Assembly (NCBI GenBank): GCA_029747585.1
Contig: JAPEVF010000268.1
Coordinates: 1-56,787 of the forward strand
DNA: 56,787 nucleotides
Reading direction: 5' to 3'
Source of the DNA: Pleurotus djamor
Lineage: Eukaryota; Basidiomycota; Agaricomycetes; Agaricales; Pleurotaceae
The translations under genes were made by a program, and so were the position numbers. How positions within the stretch are numbered: position 1 is the first letter of the stretch; the number at the start of each line of letters is the position of its first letter. The notes below the pieces were generated by a model. It saw nothing but the letters and a program-made list of their open reading frames with translations. It was not told the DNA's origin and searched no databases. Positions 18,377 to 30,400 of this stretch are shown piece by piece.

Positions 18377-21249
18377 ATGAGCGGATACGTTTCCTACCAG
18401 TCCGTGAGTAGCAAACGCATCGAGACACCCTCCCATACTCACTGGGCGACTTAGATACAAGGATTCTTGGACCTTGAAGCTGGTGTAAACTCGAGCGACG
18501 ATGAAGACAACCTCGAGTCGAGCAGCGATTTTCATGAAGGTGAAGCCCGCTCGTCTTGCTCTTTCTTTAATCATAAGTGATTGTTTCTAAAAGATGAACC
18601 CCGAGTTTCTCTGGAGGAATGTCGTGACAACGTTGGCGGTTCGGGGGAGGATACAAGATTGGAAATGGGGAGGAATGGTGCGTCTGCGGCACATTCATCA
18701 TGACTCACATTACTTATCATAAGCCTAGATTTTCTTGAGCCGGACGACGAACATGTTGAAGCTGCTGATGAACATATACCTCCCAATGACCATCAAGCCA
18801 GTGTCGACGATGCGGAGGAGAGGGTCTCTCGGATCCTCCAGAGGCATCGCGCATCCAATGCGGAACGGATAATTGATCCCTCCCTCCTCGATAGCGACTG
18901 GGAGGAATCCATCCTCTCCATGCCATCCGTTCACGATCCTGATATTTGGCGGGTTCGCGTTCGCGTAAGTCTGCTCAAAACATCCTGGAAATTACTTATT
19001 CAATCACTCATAGGTTGGCGAGGAGCAGGACACTGTAACCGCGCTGTTCCAAACCTGCATTGAAGTGGGCAGCCTAGTGTCGAGCATCTTCTATCGACCT
19101 TCTTTTCCCAGTTTTGTTTACATAGAAGGAACTTATCTTGATTGCACCAGTCTTCTATCCGGTATCCCTAACGTTCGATTACGTCGAAAGCAACCCAATT
19201 CCTTGATTGAGCTCATCGCCATCGACGACCGTATCCCCCTTNCTCACTTATTCTCAGGGATTATGGCCTATTCCTTCCCCCTCTTCGTTCATCCGTATAC
19301 GAAATCGTAGCCGCTATAGATTTGACCTGGGTTTCGCCATCCAGTTGACTCAATCATGACTAATAGAGGCCCTCGTTGTACCTCGTGCTCGAGCGCCTCG
19401 GAGGAACCATGCACCTCGAAGCCATCCATTACTCCGTCGTGTGGGTGGGGTCAGTAGTGATACCGTGGCCCCAGCGCTCAACGATCGCAACCACGTTGAA
19501 GGACTCGAAGTCCTCTACCTCCGCCCCGACAGCATCCAAAGAACTTTTGTAAATCCCACCCTTCACGAAATAAGACTGTTCGAAACTTCACCACTCTTCA
19601 ATCCTACCAATTCCAACGATGTTGAAAAACACCCCATTGGTCGATTCTTTACCAGAGCCTTACTCCATTTTCGGGAGACTGGTTTAGCTGTACGCCCAGA
19701 CGATGTCGTCAAGATAGCTAGGGGCGTGTTCAAAGGACTAGTGGGACGAGTCATTGAAGTCCACGAAACCGTTGCAGTGGTCGAAACTCGGACTACAATC
19801 CCGTCTTTTGAGGTTCCTGTTCATTGTACCACCTTACAATCATCTCCCAGCTCCACCGAATTCATTACGATCCTCGAAGGTCCGTATAGTAGGGTACAAG
19901 GTTCCATGTTGGCACAGGTTGATGGCTCCCATATTGTGGTCACCCCTTCTACCGTTCCCCTTCAGCACGTAGAGGTTCAAACATGGGAACTGATGCACCA
20001 CTTTGACGTTGGTGACTCGGTGAGGATCACATATGGGCAATACGTTGGGACGCATGGATACGTTATCGCGAACGAACTGACAACGATCGTGGTATACATT
20101 CACTCTCATCCCGAATTGTCAGGGAAACATGTTGAGTGTCTCTCCCTATGCCTTGAGCGTTGCCTCGCTAACGTCTGATTTCGCATTCTCGTCTCTCACA
20201 GCTTGCCATACCCCATACCCAACTGCGCCATTCCGAATGTTCCAAGCCATTTTCCAAAGCCGTCAAAAGCGGATCTTCGAAAAAGAACCGAGGCGACGAA
20301 GACAAGTATCGTGGCTTAGAAGTTTTCATTGTCAAGCATCCCCAATTGAAAGGTCGACTGGGTTACATTGTCGGGCACTCCTATCAACGCGCCTCCAACG
20401 TTCCAGGACATATCGAAAGCCTATTTTTCGAGGTGAACGTCGGACAAAGCATGACGTCGTTTACCACCAAGTTGGAACCAGGATATCTACTGGAAAAATA
20501 GTGAGTCGATAAATTGTTTCCTCCGTTGACCTTACTGATACTGTTGGCAGCTCCAGACTACCGATCACAACCGCAGCACACTTACCCAGAAACTCTNCTC
20601 TCGTTCCCCCAAGTATNCCCCGCACCAGCACCCCGAGCGCGTACAGAGTCTCCGCCTCCACTACCGTCCGACACTCCCATCGACTCGGCATGGACAAGTA
20701 CCCCCGACGAAGATGAGGACAGTCCAGACACTGGTAAACGCGGACGTACGTGATTCCCCTGCCAGAATATGCCATTGTGTTGATATTTCTCTCTTTGTAG
20801 CCCATTGGCTCACTGTCCTCCCAACTGCCACGCCAGTGCGGGTTCTCATCCACGGCACTAATCAGCCTGAACTACGGCGAGGCACCCTTGTCCCAACCCC
20901 TTTCTACGGTGGACGATACGAGGGTCTCAATGCAACACTCTCCTTAGATTTTCCAATCCGCGAAGACACTGAATCAGTTCACATCTTCATTGACGGAGGT
21001 ACGAATCGTTCGTTTCGCATCAAATATCTATATCCCTTCCAGGACTCGAATCAGTTGGTTGTGGGTCAGCGAGTAGTCATCATTGGCGAAGATTTGCATG
21101 AGAACCACGATTCGGTAGGGAAGATCGGCCTTATCTACTCGTGCCTTTATCCTCTGCCAGCCGATCAACGACTTGTGCTAATTGACTCAACACGATGGCT
21201 GTATTTCAACATCTCTTCCCTATGTTTGGTCGCCAACACTTTGCTGTAA
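18377..21249 (+). CDS. Spt5-like protein with NGN and several KOW domains
   Basis: Multi-exon gene. The first exon MSGYVSYQS ends at 18403 (GTGAGT donor). Exon 2 from 18455 is acidic (GVNSSDDEDNLESSSDF). The exon from about 18730 (DFLEPDDEHVEAADEH) leads into an NGN domain split by an intron: WRVRVR, then VGEEQDTVTALFQTCIEVGS, SIFYRPSFPSFVYIEG and GIPNVRLRRKQPN. Next comes SFIRIRNRSRYRFDLGFAI, like the WVR.RRG.Y..DL linker of Spt5. KOW repeats follow: DDVVKIARGVFKGLVGRV (near 19700), VGDSVRITYGQYVGTHGYV, and EVFIVKHPQLKGRLGYIVGH (near 20330). A Pro/Ser-rich segment and a last ~150-residue exon end at 21249. Spt5 with Spt4 forms the RNA polymerase elongation factor. This copy is shorter than a host Spt5 and no C-terminal repeat is visible, so I read it as a diverged paralogue. 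An N at 19242 lies near a splice site. Confidence 0.75.
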
Positions 21250-21351
21250 TTTACGATGGATAGTTTCATATAGGCATACAAAGGAATTCAATATGATTGA
21301 AAATAGAACTTAAACATGACATACGCTACTCAAACAACATCGTGAAACATA

Positions 21352-24300
21352 CTAATCCGACTCCAACTCATCCTCCTCACATTCCTCAACCAACTCTCCC
21401 TCCTCTTCCTCATCCTCCGCATCACAACTGTCAGACACGACCATGTCATCTTCCTCCCTCCCGTTACATCCGCGCAGGTCAATAACACTGGGAGTGGGGG
21501 ATACTACTTGCATTTCTGGGAAAATAGACCTACGAAGGTCATCAATGTCTTTATGGTTGAGGTCGTGGATGGAGAAGTTGGCGTCTTTGAGGCGGTTTTT
21601 GGGTTGGCAATGTCCCAGAACGATGACGAACATGATGTTGAGGGAGAGCGAGAATTGGCTTGGATCGCCTCCCTTAGCAAAGTAGGACCCAATGGTGAAA
21701 CCGACCTCCACAAAGTAGTAGTTCCTATCTCCACCGTCCGGAATGTTGTCATTCGTTGCAGAATTCTTGAACTTCGGGATAGAGGCCAAATCGTCGAAAT
21801 CCTGGGCTCAAAACTGAAACCCTCTGTAGTCTTTGGACTTATTGGGACGACCATCAAAAATGGGGACTAAGGGAGAGTGTCAATTTCATTTCAAGAAGAT
21901 GCATGATAGCGTGCTTACCCTCTGACGTTGCCGCAAGACTCGCGGGGAATTTGTCTGACCAAGATGGTGGAGCCTGCTTCGAGGGAGAAGATGTACCATC
22001 ACCTGATCATACACAGTTAGAACAGTCTCACAGGGAGGGCAAACAGTGGGCATACCTTGGTCAGGAGCTTGTTTCCTCGTAGAAAGCGTCAGAGTGTTGT
22101 CGAATCGGTAGGTGTAAAGGGTATCTTCTGTGAAAACGGCGCCTAGAACAGAGCTTATGATGCCCCAGGTGTCCCTCAAAGGCCAAAGGGATATCCTTCG
22201 ACAAAGAGATGAGTCCGATCCAGAGAAAGGTACCATATTGGCGAGCTCGCAGGAACGGACAATGCCCGGGATTACAAACACCGCGTTTGAGCCTCTACCA
22301 AACGACGACCGAAGGAGAACCCTTGAAGAGCCCTTGGTCTTCCCGCTAAGGACCAGAGTATCAGGGTCGCCGGTTACAGGGTTGAAGAAAGATCCTGAGC
22401 TTTCGAAGGAGAGGGCTTCAAAGAGTGCACTACGATAGAGGTAAGAGCATGTAGTATAGCGTTCTGGAGAAGACTTACACATGACTGTAGTCTGATAGCA
22501 TGTCCCCTAATACCCTGGAAACTGTAGGCAAGTCGTTGTCATTGACATTCGTTTGGTCGTATCTCGAGGTGATCTTGCACATCCTGCTCCCATGCGTGAG
22601 TTTCAGGGCAAAGGAAAAGAAAGAAGAACCACTTACTTCAATTCTGTGGTTGACCCAATACTGACTCTACCGTCGATCAACGGCCGAAGAATATGTGGTA
22701 GGGAATCTTGAATGCTCAGTAAATATGTTTGAGGCGGCACGGGCTTTGAGTTTGATGGGGAAACTGCCTTGGACCTAATACAATCAGGGGATGATAAATA
22801 GCTTTCAAGTTGGGGAACATACTTCTGAGACTTCTTAGACGACGAGCTTTCCTCCGGTTGAGGAGACAATCTGGGGATAACGGGATGAGTCAAATATGAC
22901 TTTGAGGAAAGGTAGACATTACTTACCTTCTCTTTCCCAGAAGAGTGGTTGACTTCTTGAAAGAGGGTGTTGGAACTCTGGACGTACGCCGCACTGAGGG
23001 ACTTGGTGATTCCTCCACTTCTGGAGCTGAGAAAGTCACTTCGCGCCGCGAGGAACGCTTTGGGGTGACTGGAGAAGCCTCCCACTCGACGATGTCCTTC
23101 TCACCCTCGACAATATCTAGGTTGTCAACGTGTTTTGCTGCTTCCGAAGACTTGGGTATGAGCCGATTTTTCAAGGCAGCTCGGCGGGGGAGAGGGGGAA
23201 CTTCCTCTTCAACATCCGTGTCAATCAGGACTGTCTCAGGTATCTTCTTGGAGGCGGCGTTGGGAGTGCGCTTAACCCGAATGATCTTGGGGGTTTCCTG
23301 CTCGGAGATGTCTGCATTGGCCTCGACCACCTTCTTCTTCTTCTTCGGCGACGACAATGATGCTGAGGCCTTCACGGTACGCTTGGCTGGAATAGACTTG
23401 AGAGTCTCATCCTCCGAAGCATCAGCGTCTGAGTCCACTGCGATAGGCGTCTTGACCACCTTCTTCTTCGACGACGACGACATGGAAGCCTTTGACTTGC
23501 CCTTGGTGGGAGCAGGCTTGGGGGTTTCCTCCTCCGAGACCTCAGCGTCTGTGGTCGCCGCGATAGGTGCCTTGACCACCTTCTTCGATGACGATGACGC
23601 TTTTGGTGTGCTCTTAGCTGGAGTAGGCTTGGACCGCTTGGGTGTTTCATCGACAAAGACATCGTCTTCCTCCACCAGGTCAGGCGTCTNGATGACCTTC
23701 TTCTTCGACGATGACGACGACGACGACATGGAAGCCTTTGACTTGCCCTTGGTGGGAGCAGGCTTGGGGGTTTCCTCCTCCGAGACCTCAGCGTCTGTGG
23801 TCGCCGCGATAGGTGTCTTGACCACCTTCTTCAACAACGCAGACGCTTTTGGTGTGCTCTGAGCTCGAGCAGGCTTCGGAGTTTCCTCCTCGAAGACCTC
23901 AGCGTCACTGCTTGCTGCGATAGGTGTCTTGTTCACCTTAGGCGACTTGGCAGGGGTGGACCTGCCGGACGCAACATTGGCGTAAGTCCGTTTTACAACT
24001 GGAACCGTTGATCTAGAGAAACAAGGGACTATCAGTCAGAGAAAACCATATATGTCTGTGGTACTCACTCGGCTGAGTCAGAGGTCGGTTCTTCACCGGG
24101 GTAAACCAAACTGTACACGGACATCAGAGATCCTAGACCGGCTTGAGAGAATAGTGGTACTTACACCAATTTCTCCAGCGGTACATCCACATCAGAACCT
24201 TCAGCAACGGAGGCCAACTCGTCCGCGCTGGTGGTAACGAAACACCCGGTCATCAGCATCAGTTTGAAGAACACCCTTGCGAAATGTGCGTACCTGGATT

Positions 24301-24472
24301 TGGTCGCGGATTTGTTTGGGGAAATTTTCACCGCCTTGGGTGTTTTGGGGGTAGGAGGCCTGAGTAAACAAAGGTCTGAGATGGAGAGTACCTTGCGCAA
24401 TCCATTGAATCGGACGTACAAAGTTTCTCTGCCAGCAGCGCGGGTAGTGGCTCTAGTCGATCGCGAGGACAT
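21352..24472 (-). CDS. Lys/Ser/Thr-rich repeat protein of unknown function
   Basis: The ATG at 24472 opens MSSRSTRATTRAAGRETLYV, a basic start followed by PPTPKTPKAVKISPNKS. After three short introns a long exon (about 23990-22930) carries six diverged repeats of about 40-45 residues with core EVSEEETPKPAPTKGKSKAS, a Ser run, then KKKVVKTPIAATTDA. They resemble the alternating acidic/basic tails of Nopp140- or H1-like proteins. Two units (near 23470-23570 and 23710-23820) are almost identical in DNA, so the array has expanded recently. Downstream exons encode LRPLIDGRVSIGSTTELK, a region with LRDTWGIISSVLGAVFTEDT, and a C-terminal globular part (NYYFVEVGFTIGSYFAKGGD) before an acidic Glu/Asp tail ending at 21352. 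I do not recognise the family. A nuclear, chromatin-bound protein is a guess from composition. It is convergent with the Spt5-like gene, about 100 bp away. Confidence 0.65.
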
Positions 24473-25215
24473 GGTTGAGTGGATGAAGAGACTTGTGGAG
24501 AGACTTAACAGATGTGGTGCGAGTAGGAGTTGTGTTGAACACTTCAAGAGTTGGTGAATCTATATCTCATATATATGAAGAGCCATCTTGTCCTCTCCTC
24601 CAAGTCCATGAAAGCCAAGACACGGGATACGTACATCAAGAAACGTGTTCCGCGGCTTGTACTCAAGGAGAAAGAAAACAGCAATGAGTTGATCATGAAA
24701 TCAAGGAGGTAGACAATAACGCGGACATCACGCAGGCGTCGGCGAAGTTTGGGAGACGTAATACAACCACATCCCAGGAGCACCTCCCAACGTGAAGGAC
24801 TGTACGACCTGAGCACTATGGCGCAGAGCGAAGATCGAAGAAGCAACGGATAGGTAGGAGTACTCGGTCAGACTCCTCGGTCAACGTCTGAGATGAGTGC
24901 CAAGGGTGGGCGTGTGTGACTGCTGGTGAACGAGAAGAGAGCAAGGGGCTACAACACGACGATGCTGCGACTCAGATTATGATGAGAAACACACCGGCAG
25001 GCTCCTCGGTTACGTGTGGGATGCAACGCCAAGGCTAGAGATGAACGTTGAACGACTGCTTGCTAACGAGAAGAGGCGGAGAGACTGCGGGACGATAATG
25101 CCTTGGAAAAGGAATCAAAGGAATAACGGAGTTGGCAACCATTGCAAGGCCACGCGAAGCGATGCCGAGCGAGCATAAAAAGATGGACCCAGTTCAATGA
25201 CTTTTAGCAACAAAA
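24473..25215. promoter_or_regulatory. Divergent intergenic region in the cargo
   Basis: About 740 bp between two genes that point away from each other. No coding signal. Related blocks recur (ctcctcggtca/ttac near 24866 and 25007; gctgctggtgaacgagaagag and cttgctaacgagaagagg), so the region includes diverged direct repeats of about 140 bp. Shared promoter is inferred. Confidence 0.4.
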
Positions 25216-26439
25216 ATGGATGAGTTCTACGATTCAAAGAAAGCAGGTGAGGTATTTCACAATGCCGCCTTCGTGAATAGCTGTGCTAATACCTTTCCAA
25301 GTCGAGGTCCTAGAGGCGTTCATCAGCGACAAGGGGGACGACGCGGAAACAAGTGCTTACAATCTAAAGCCCGTATGTTATCAATGTCAATCTCAGTAGC
25401 AGTGAACTTACTCACCTCGTTTCACGTCTCTAGGAGACATTCCTACCGAAAGGATACTGTGTTGAACCGCAGTCAAACAAGTCGTATGCGCTTGCGAGAG
25501 GCGAAACTACCGAGGACTTATCCGAGGCTATCATTAGCATTCAAGGTGTTCTTTGTTCTTCGGTACTCCCCCCTTTTCCTAAGGGAATGAGGTGAGATGA
25601 CCTAAGTCTGTCTAACTGAAACGGAAGGTTAACTTTACCCAGCGTGAACGAGCAACGCCTTCGAAATCTACGTCAGGGTGTCACTCTGACAGGACTTGGC
25701 TCACCATTGTTTCAACAGTCCATGGGGAATTTGCTCTTCATCCAGTCCATGTTTAGACGTTTCACGCCTGATAACCAGTTGGAAGAGAAGGCGGAGTTTT
25801 TTGGGGAGTATGAGGGGCACTCCACCATCTCAGCCAGTAACCGTTTCTTCACAAGACAGCAGCACGCGGCTGGGCTAGAAACCATTCCTATATCCGAGGA
25901 CGTGGATCCCAATGGGGTGCTCTCAAAAGCTGACCTCAAGCAGTTTGTGCACACAGAGGAGAACGAAGTCACTTATCATCTCCTTAATACTTCTGAAACA
26001 GGAGACACGGTGTAAGTTCCTTTAACTTGGAAAGATGCAGACCATTGACAAAGTGCGAAGATTCTCAGAAGCCAAGCCCATAATATTCCACGTCGGGGAC
26101 ATCGTGGAAATACGTGTATCTGTCATCTGTTTCCCTATCCAAAACCAGTTCAAGGTCAAGTTGGTTCTCCGGAGCTTGGCACTAATTAATGGGCAGATAA
26201 CTACAGTGAGTGGGACTTGGTTTTCTTTCCAGTTCGGATATCAAATACTCATATAATACCAGAATGCGTTCATGGCGAGATCTGCGTCCCAGATACACGT
26301 AAAGGAATTCCCCTCCAAGAAGTTGAAACGACGTAAAGCGTACGCTTCCCAAAACGTGAGGCGTGTATCCAGGGGAGGCGAGGAAAAGAATCATGAAGAT
26401 TCCGAAGAACAAGGTGCCTCCGAAGCTATGAGAGAGTAG
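25216..26439 (+). CDS. Multi-exon protein of an unnamed Agaricomycete family
   Basis: Start MDEFYDSKKA, donor GTGAGG. Following exons encode VEVLEAFISDKGDDAETSAY, then ETFLPKGYCVEPQSNKSYAL, then NLRQGVTLTGLGSPLFQQSM with FTPDNQLEEKAEFFGEYEGH, and HTEENEVTYHLLNTSETGDT. A further exon reads FHVGDIVEIRVSVICFPIQN and KVKLVLRSLALINGQIT. The last, very basic exon (EFPSKKLKRRKAYASQNVRR) ends at the stop at 26439. The arrangement VGDIVE.....F...........LRS.ALL.G matches a family I have seen as many uncharacterised copies in Agaricomycete genomes; no biochemical role is known to me. Introns are 50-80 nt and all exons stay in frame, so it looks functional. Confidence 0.65.
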
Positions 26440-26542
26440 CTAGCTTCTTAGAACCTAGACTTGATGTTCCAAATGATGTAGCCTTCACCGCTTCTATATC
26501 CGCTTCTAGAACCCGACAACTAAAGGCCGTGATCAGCGACTT

Positions 26543-27251
26543 GTGAACGCCCTCGGAGCGGGTATTTTCCAGCCGATAACCGTTGTTCAAACTTTTGAAG
26601 GCGAATGGGGGATGTTGGTTGAGCAGAAGTCCCATCCATCCTTGCCTGCCCTCAGAAAGAAAGAACTCAGAATCTTGAAGTCCCACACAGACGAAGCATG
26701 GCATACTGGTACATATGGATTGGTATGTTTTAATTGAAGTTGACGCGTAGCCGCGACATGCTAATAAGGTACAAACAGTTAATTACGGGGAAACAAGCGG
26801 CGGAGTCCCAGAGGAGCGGTTGAACGTTGCCTGCGGGGGAGTTTCTTTGACGGACGCAAAGGAATGCCGTGATATGGTGGTGAAGGAGTGGAAGAAATCC
26901 CTGAGGGGAATTGGACTTGAGGACGGTGCGTATGATGTTGCTTATACTATTGAAAATGACTTATTAACTCTCCTCCTAGTTGGCTCTGGAGCATACGCGG
27001 ACTACATTAGCGGTGAAATGATCATGGGGAAATGGAGGGTTGTTGTATGGTTGAAGTGGAACGAGAATAGTGGACGGATGAAATTGGTGGGAGCTGTAGG
27101 ACAAGAGGAGATGCAGGGGTCGTTGCTGCACGCCATGGATCATTACATGAGGGGAGTTTTTTGCGAGGAATGTCTCGCAGAGAGGGCGGAGGTGTTTGAA
27201 ATGTTGAGGCTCAAGGGTAATCGTAACCGTGAACCCTGTTGTACTATATAG
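26543..27251 (+). CDS. Unknown protein, at least two exons
   Basis: An exon encoding NALGAGIFQPITVVQTFEGE and HTDEAWHTGTYGL is joined across an intron (about 26722-26778) to VNYGETSGGVPEERLNVACG. An uninterrupted exon follows with GLEDGAYDVAYTIENDLLTL, KWRVVVWLKWNENSGRMKLV and a Cys-containing end (GVFCEECLAERAEVFE), stopping at 27251. The real start is uncertain: coding-like sequence in another frame (DVPNDVAFTASISASRTRQL, about 26465-26530) directly precedes it, so there may be a first exon or a frameshift near 26530. I do not recognise the family. It is the gene nearest the Helentron 5' end. Confidence 0.5.
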
Positions 27252-27478
27252 ACGTCAGTCCACAAGGGTGGACAATGATGGTGTTGCTCACGCAAAGCGA
27301 GAAGACGTCGGATGAGAGGGACGAGGCGAAGCGCAGTAAGATGAAGGACAAGGATAATCTTTGAAGGGAAATTAAAATAAGATGTTGATGCCATCAGTGG
27401 CGATGTGATGGCACTTAGATTAGGCGCCCGCAAAGCGCAGGCGTAAGAAACGGGCCTTCATTTCATTTCGGACCCGTA
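27252..27478 (-). other. Helentron 5' terminal region
   Basis: No gene. It ends in the 5' terminus, which on the minus strand begins TACGGGTCCGAAATG. A short GC palindrome-like stretch (gcgcccgcaaagcgcaggcg, about 27424-27443) lies 35 bp inside. Confidence 0.6.
27468..27478. repeat. Asymmetric inverted repeat, 5' terminal copy
   Basis: Plus strand TCGGACCCGTA; inverse of TACGGGTCCGA at 5791-5801. Here the repeat is at the very end of the element, while its partner is 34 nt inside the other end. Confidence 0.8.
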
Positions 27479-27481
27479 ACT

Positions 27482-30400
27482 CCCATCAGCGTCCGAATAA
27501 CCCGCCAACTTCTTTACCTCTCCTCCATAAGTCAACCACTGCTCGCTACTTCCCTTCAAGTAGCGTAGCACATCCCGAACAGCCTTCCAATGCTTCGGTC
27601 CGGGCTTCTGGTTGAAACGAGCGAGATGTTGGGCGGCAAATGAGATATCCGGGCGTGTACAACGAGCGAGGTGGGTCAGAGAACCAACGGCCTCACGATA
27701 GGGCACGTTTCGCATGATGGCAAAGTCCTCTGGGGTAATAGGCGCGTCGGCTGTGGAAAGGCGGATGCTGGTGCTCATGGGAGAGCCAAGCGGGGATGCG
27801 TCTTCTACGCCATAGCGACGAATCATAGACTCGATGTAGGAATGTTGGCGAAGCTGAATGATCCCGGCATCTTGCTTATACCTGATTTCCATGCCGAGAA
27901 GCCAATGGATCTGTCCCAAGTCCGAAATCTTGACATACTGCGCGAATTCAGCCTTGAACTTGTTGATGAGCTCGAGAACAGACGCGGCAATGGTGAGGTC
28001 GTCAACGTGGACCACAATGATGATCATGCCCTTGTCAGTCTCGATGTGCTTGTAGAAAACGGCTTGGTCGACATCGCACCTCTTGAATCCCAACTTCTCC
28101 AGCAAGATCCACACCAGCAACTTGTACCACTTCCGTCCCGCCTGCTTCAACCCATACAAAGTCTTCATCAGCTGACAGACTTTGTCCTCTTCTCCGGGAA
28201 CGACGAAACCGGGTGGCTGCTGCATGTAGATTGTTTCGCCGTCGTCGAGTTCAGCGTTCAGGAAGGCGGACTTGACGTCGACTTGATGGATGGGCCATTT
28301 GAGCTCGGCGGCAATGGCGAGGACGATGCGGATGGATTCGAGACGAGCGGTGGGAGCAAAGGTATGAGTGAAGTCAACACCCTCGATTTGGGCAAAACCC
28401 TGAGCCACAAGTCGGGCTTTTCGGCGTTCGACATGTCCCGATGCGTCCAGTTTGTGTGTCAGCACCCATTTCGAGCCGATTACGTTAGCACCAGGTGGAG
28501 GCTTTACAAGTTTCCACGTGTGTGCCCCACCCAGCGCGCCTAACTCGTCCCCCATCGCCTCCTTCCACAACAACCAGTCAGGACAACTCTTCGCATCTGC
28601 CAAGTCCTTCGGATCGATCGCTACCAGCTCCTTCATATCAGCAACCATCGCGAATTCGGCACTGAATGCACCAGGGATATGGTTGTCGTCGGGTTCGGGT
28701 GTGGGAAGCTGGACTCCGGCAGGGATCTTTGGGTCTCGAGGGCGACTAGAGGCTTGACCAACACCGGTGAGGAGATCCTGGACGCGTTTTGAAGGCTTTC
28801 TAACGCGTTTCGACCGTTCTTCAGGTTCAACAGGAAGTTCAGCTTCAGGGATTGGTTCGGGCTCGGGTTCTGCTGGGAGAGGTGTAGGATCAGGAGTGGG
28901 AGGCTTTTAGGCAGGGATGGCATCATCTGGGCTCGGAGGGACCACTGGTACATCCTCCCCCTCACTACGAGACCCAGATGTGTTGTCGAAGTAGACGTTT
29001 CGCTCGACGAGCACCTGCTGACGGTGCGGATAGTAGATTCGGTGCCCATGGTCGTTGTCCACCCCAACCCAATATCCCTTCTCCACGCGACTCCCCAACT
29101 TGTCATTCGCATGCGTACGAACCCAAGTAGTCTCGCCAAAATCCCGCAGCAACGACAAATCCGGCTTCGACCCAAACATCGCCTCAAACGGAGTCATCCC
29201 ATTCACAGCCTTCGTCAATGTTCGATTCTTCAACCACAGCTTGTGACGCATTGCCTCGGCCCAGAGACGAACAGGAAGATGCCGTGCACCACCCAGCAAG
29301 CAACGAGCACCCTCCCCAAGAACACGATTAAGCCTTTCAGCAATACCATTCTCCTGAGGAGTTTCGGGAATGGTTGGACGGAATTCGGTGCCTTGGAGTC
29401 GACGGTACGTGTCAAATTCCTCGCTACGGTACTTGCCCCCATTATCTGCATGTAGAACTTTGAGGGGTTTTCCCAGTTGGCGCAACATCCAGGCCTCGTA
29501 AATCTTGTAGGCCTGGAACGCAAGAGATTTCAAGCGGAGGAATTCAATGGTGACATAACGGGAGTAGTCATCGGTGAACGAGATGTAGTAGAGCTTCCCT
29601 CCAAGCGAGGCCACCTTAGCAGGACCCCATAAATCCGAGTGAGTCTTCTCCCCAACCTCGGTGGCGCCGGCGTGCTGACGTTCCTTTGGTATCGGCAGAT
29701 CTGTAGCTTTCCCATAGAGACAAGCCTCGCAATGGAAATCAGAGTGATCGGCGCGGTTCCGCTTAATACCGGTGACAAGTCCCTGGTCCACGACCTTCTT
29801 TGCAGCAGCGACCGAAATGTGACCAAGACGACGATGGAGTTGTTCGAGGGATAGGGATTGGACGGCCATGGCTTCTTCCAAGTGGTGAGTGACACGATAC
29901 GTGCCTCGGGGCGTGAGGGGAATGATGGCTAACCCATGACCATCAGGAGCTTTGATACGACAGCAGCGGTCGGCAAACAGAACACGGTAACCCTCCCTAT
30001 CCAGACAGCCAATCGACACCAGCGTGCACGGAATTCCCGAAGCGTACAAGACCTGATGAAGACGAAAACGCGAGGTACCATCTCCATTAGGAACCTCAAC
30101 CACCATATCTCCCATACCCGTTGCATGGAACTCCTGCTTATTGGCAGCACTGAAACGGCGAGGGGTGATTTCGACGAAGTTGAGCAAGTCTTCCTGATAA
30201 GGTGTGATGTGCCGGCTACATCCAGAATCATATAGCTCAGCCCTGACAGCATCATCCAGCCCAAGCGAATCAAGATTTGCAGCGACAACAATCGGCTCGT
30301 CAGCTAGTGGATCGATAGGCACCGGTTCCTCGTAGTCAGGAAAGACCTCAACAAGGTCAGGGTCATCCTCCCACATAGCAAGTGGGGCAGCGACAGCAGC

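Larger units (their letters stand above)
5757..27478 (-). mobile_element. Giant (21.7 kb) Helentron/Helitron2-like element with gene cargo
   Basis: The segment interrupts copia A precisely. Left and right flanks overlap by ACT (5754-5756 and 27479-27481), and fusing them restores the uninterrupted sequence seen in copia B. On the minus strand the 5' end reads TACGGGTCCGAAATG. The inverse of TACGGGTCCGA lies 34 nt inside the 3' end (5791-5801), so the inverted repeat is asymmetric. A GC-rich hairpin (5768-5787) ends 11 nt before the 3' terminus. Asymmetric repeats plus a 3' hairpin are features of Helitron2/Helentron elements. The Rep/helicase gene is at the 3' side; about 14 kb with at least five other spliced genes separates it from the 5' end. 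Whether ACT is a target duplication or part of the terminus cannot be decided from this copy. Confidence 0.8.

Noticed and set aside
22945..23862. 305-codon plus-strand frame, Asp/Phe-rich
   Set aside because: Antisense of the Lys/Ser repeat exon; composition mirrors it and splice sites fit the minus strand.
5754..27481. ACT flanks as evidence for a CACTA or PIF/Harbinger element (3-bp duplication)
   Set aside because: No matching terminal TIRs and no such transposase; Rep/helicase, hairpin and asymmetric repeats fit a Helentron.
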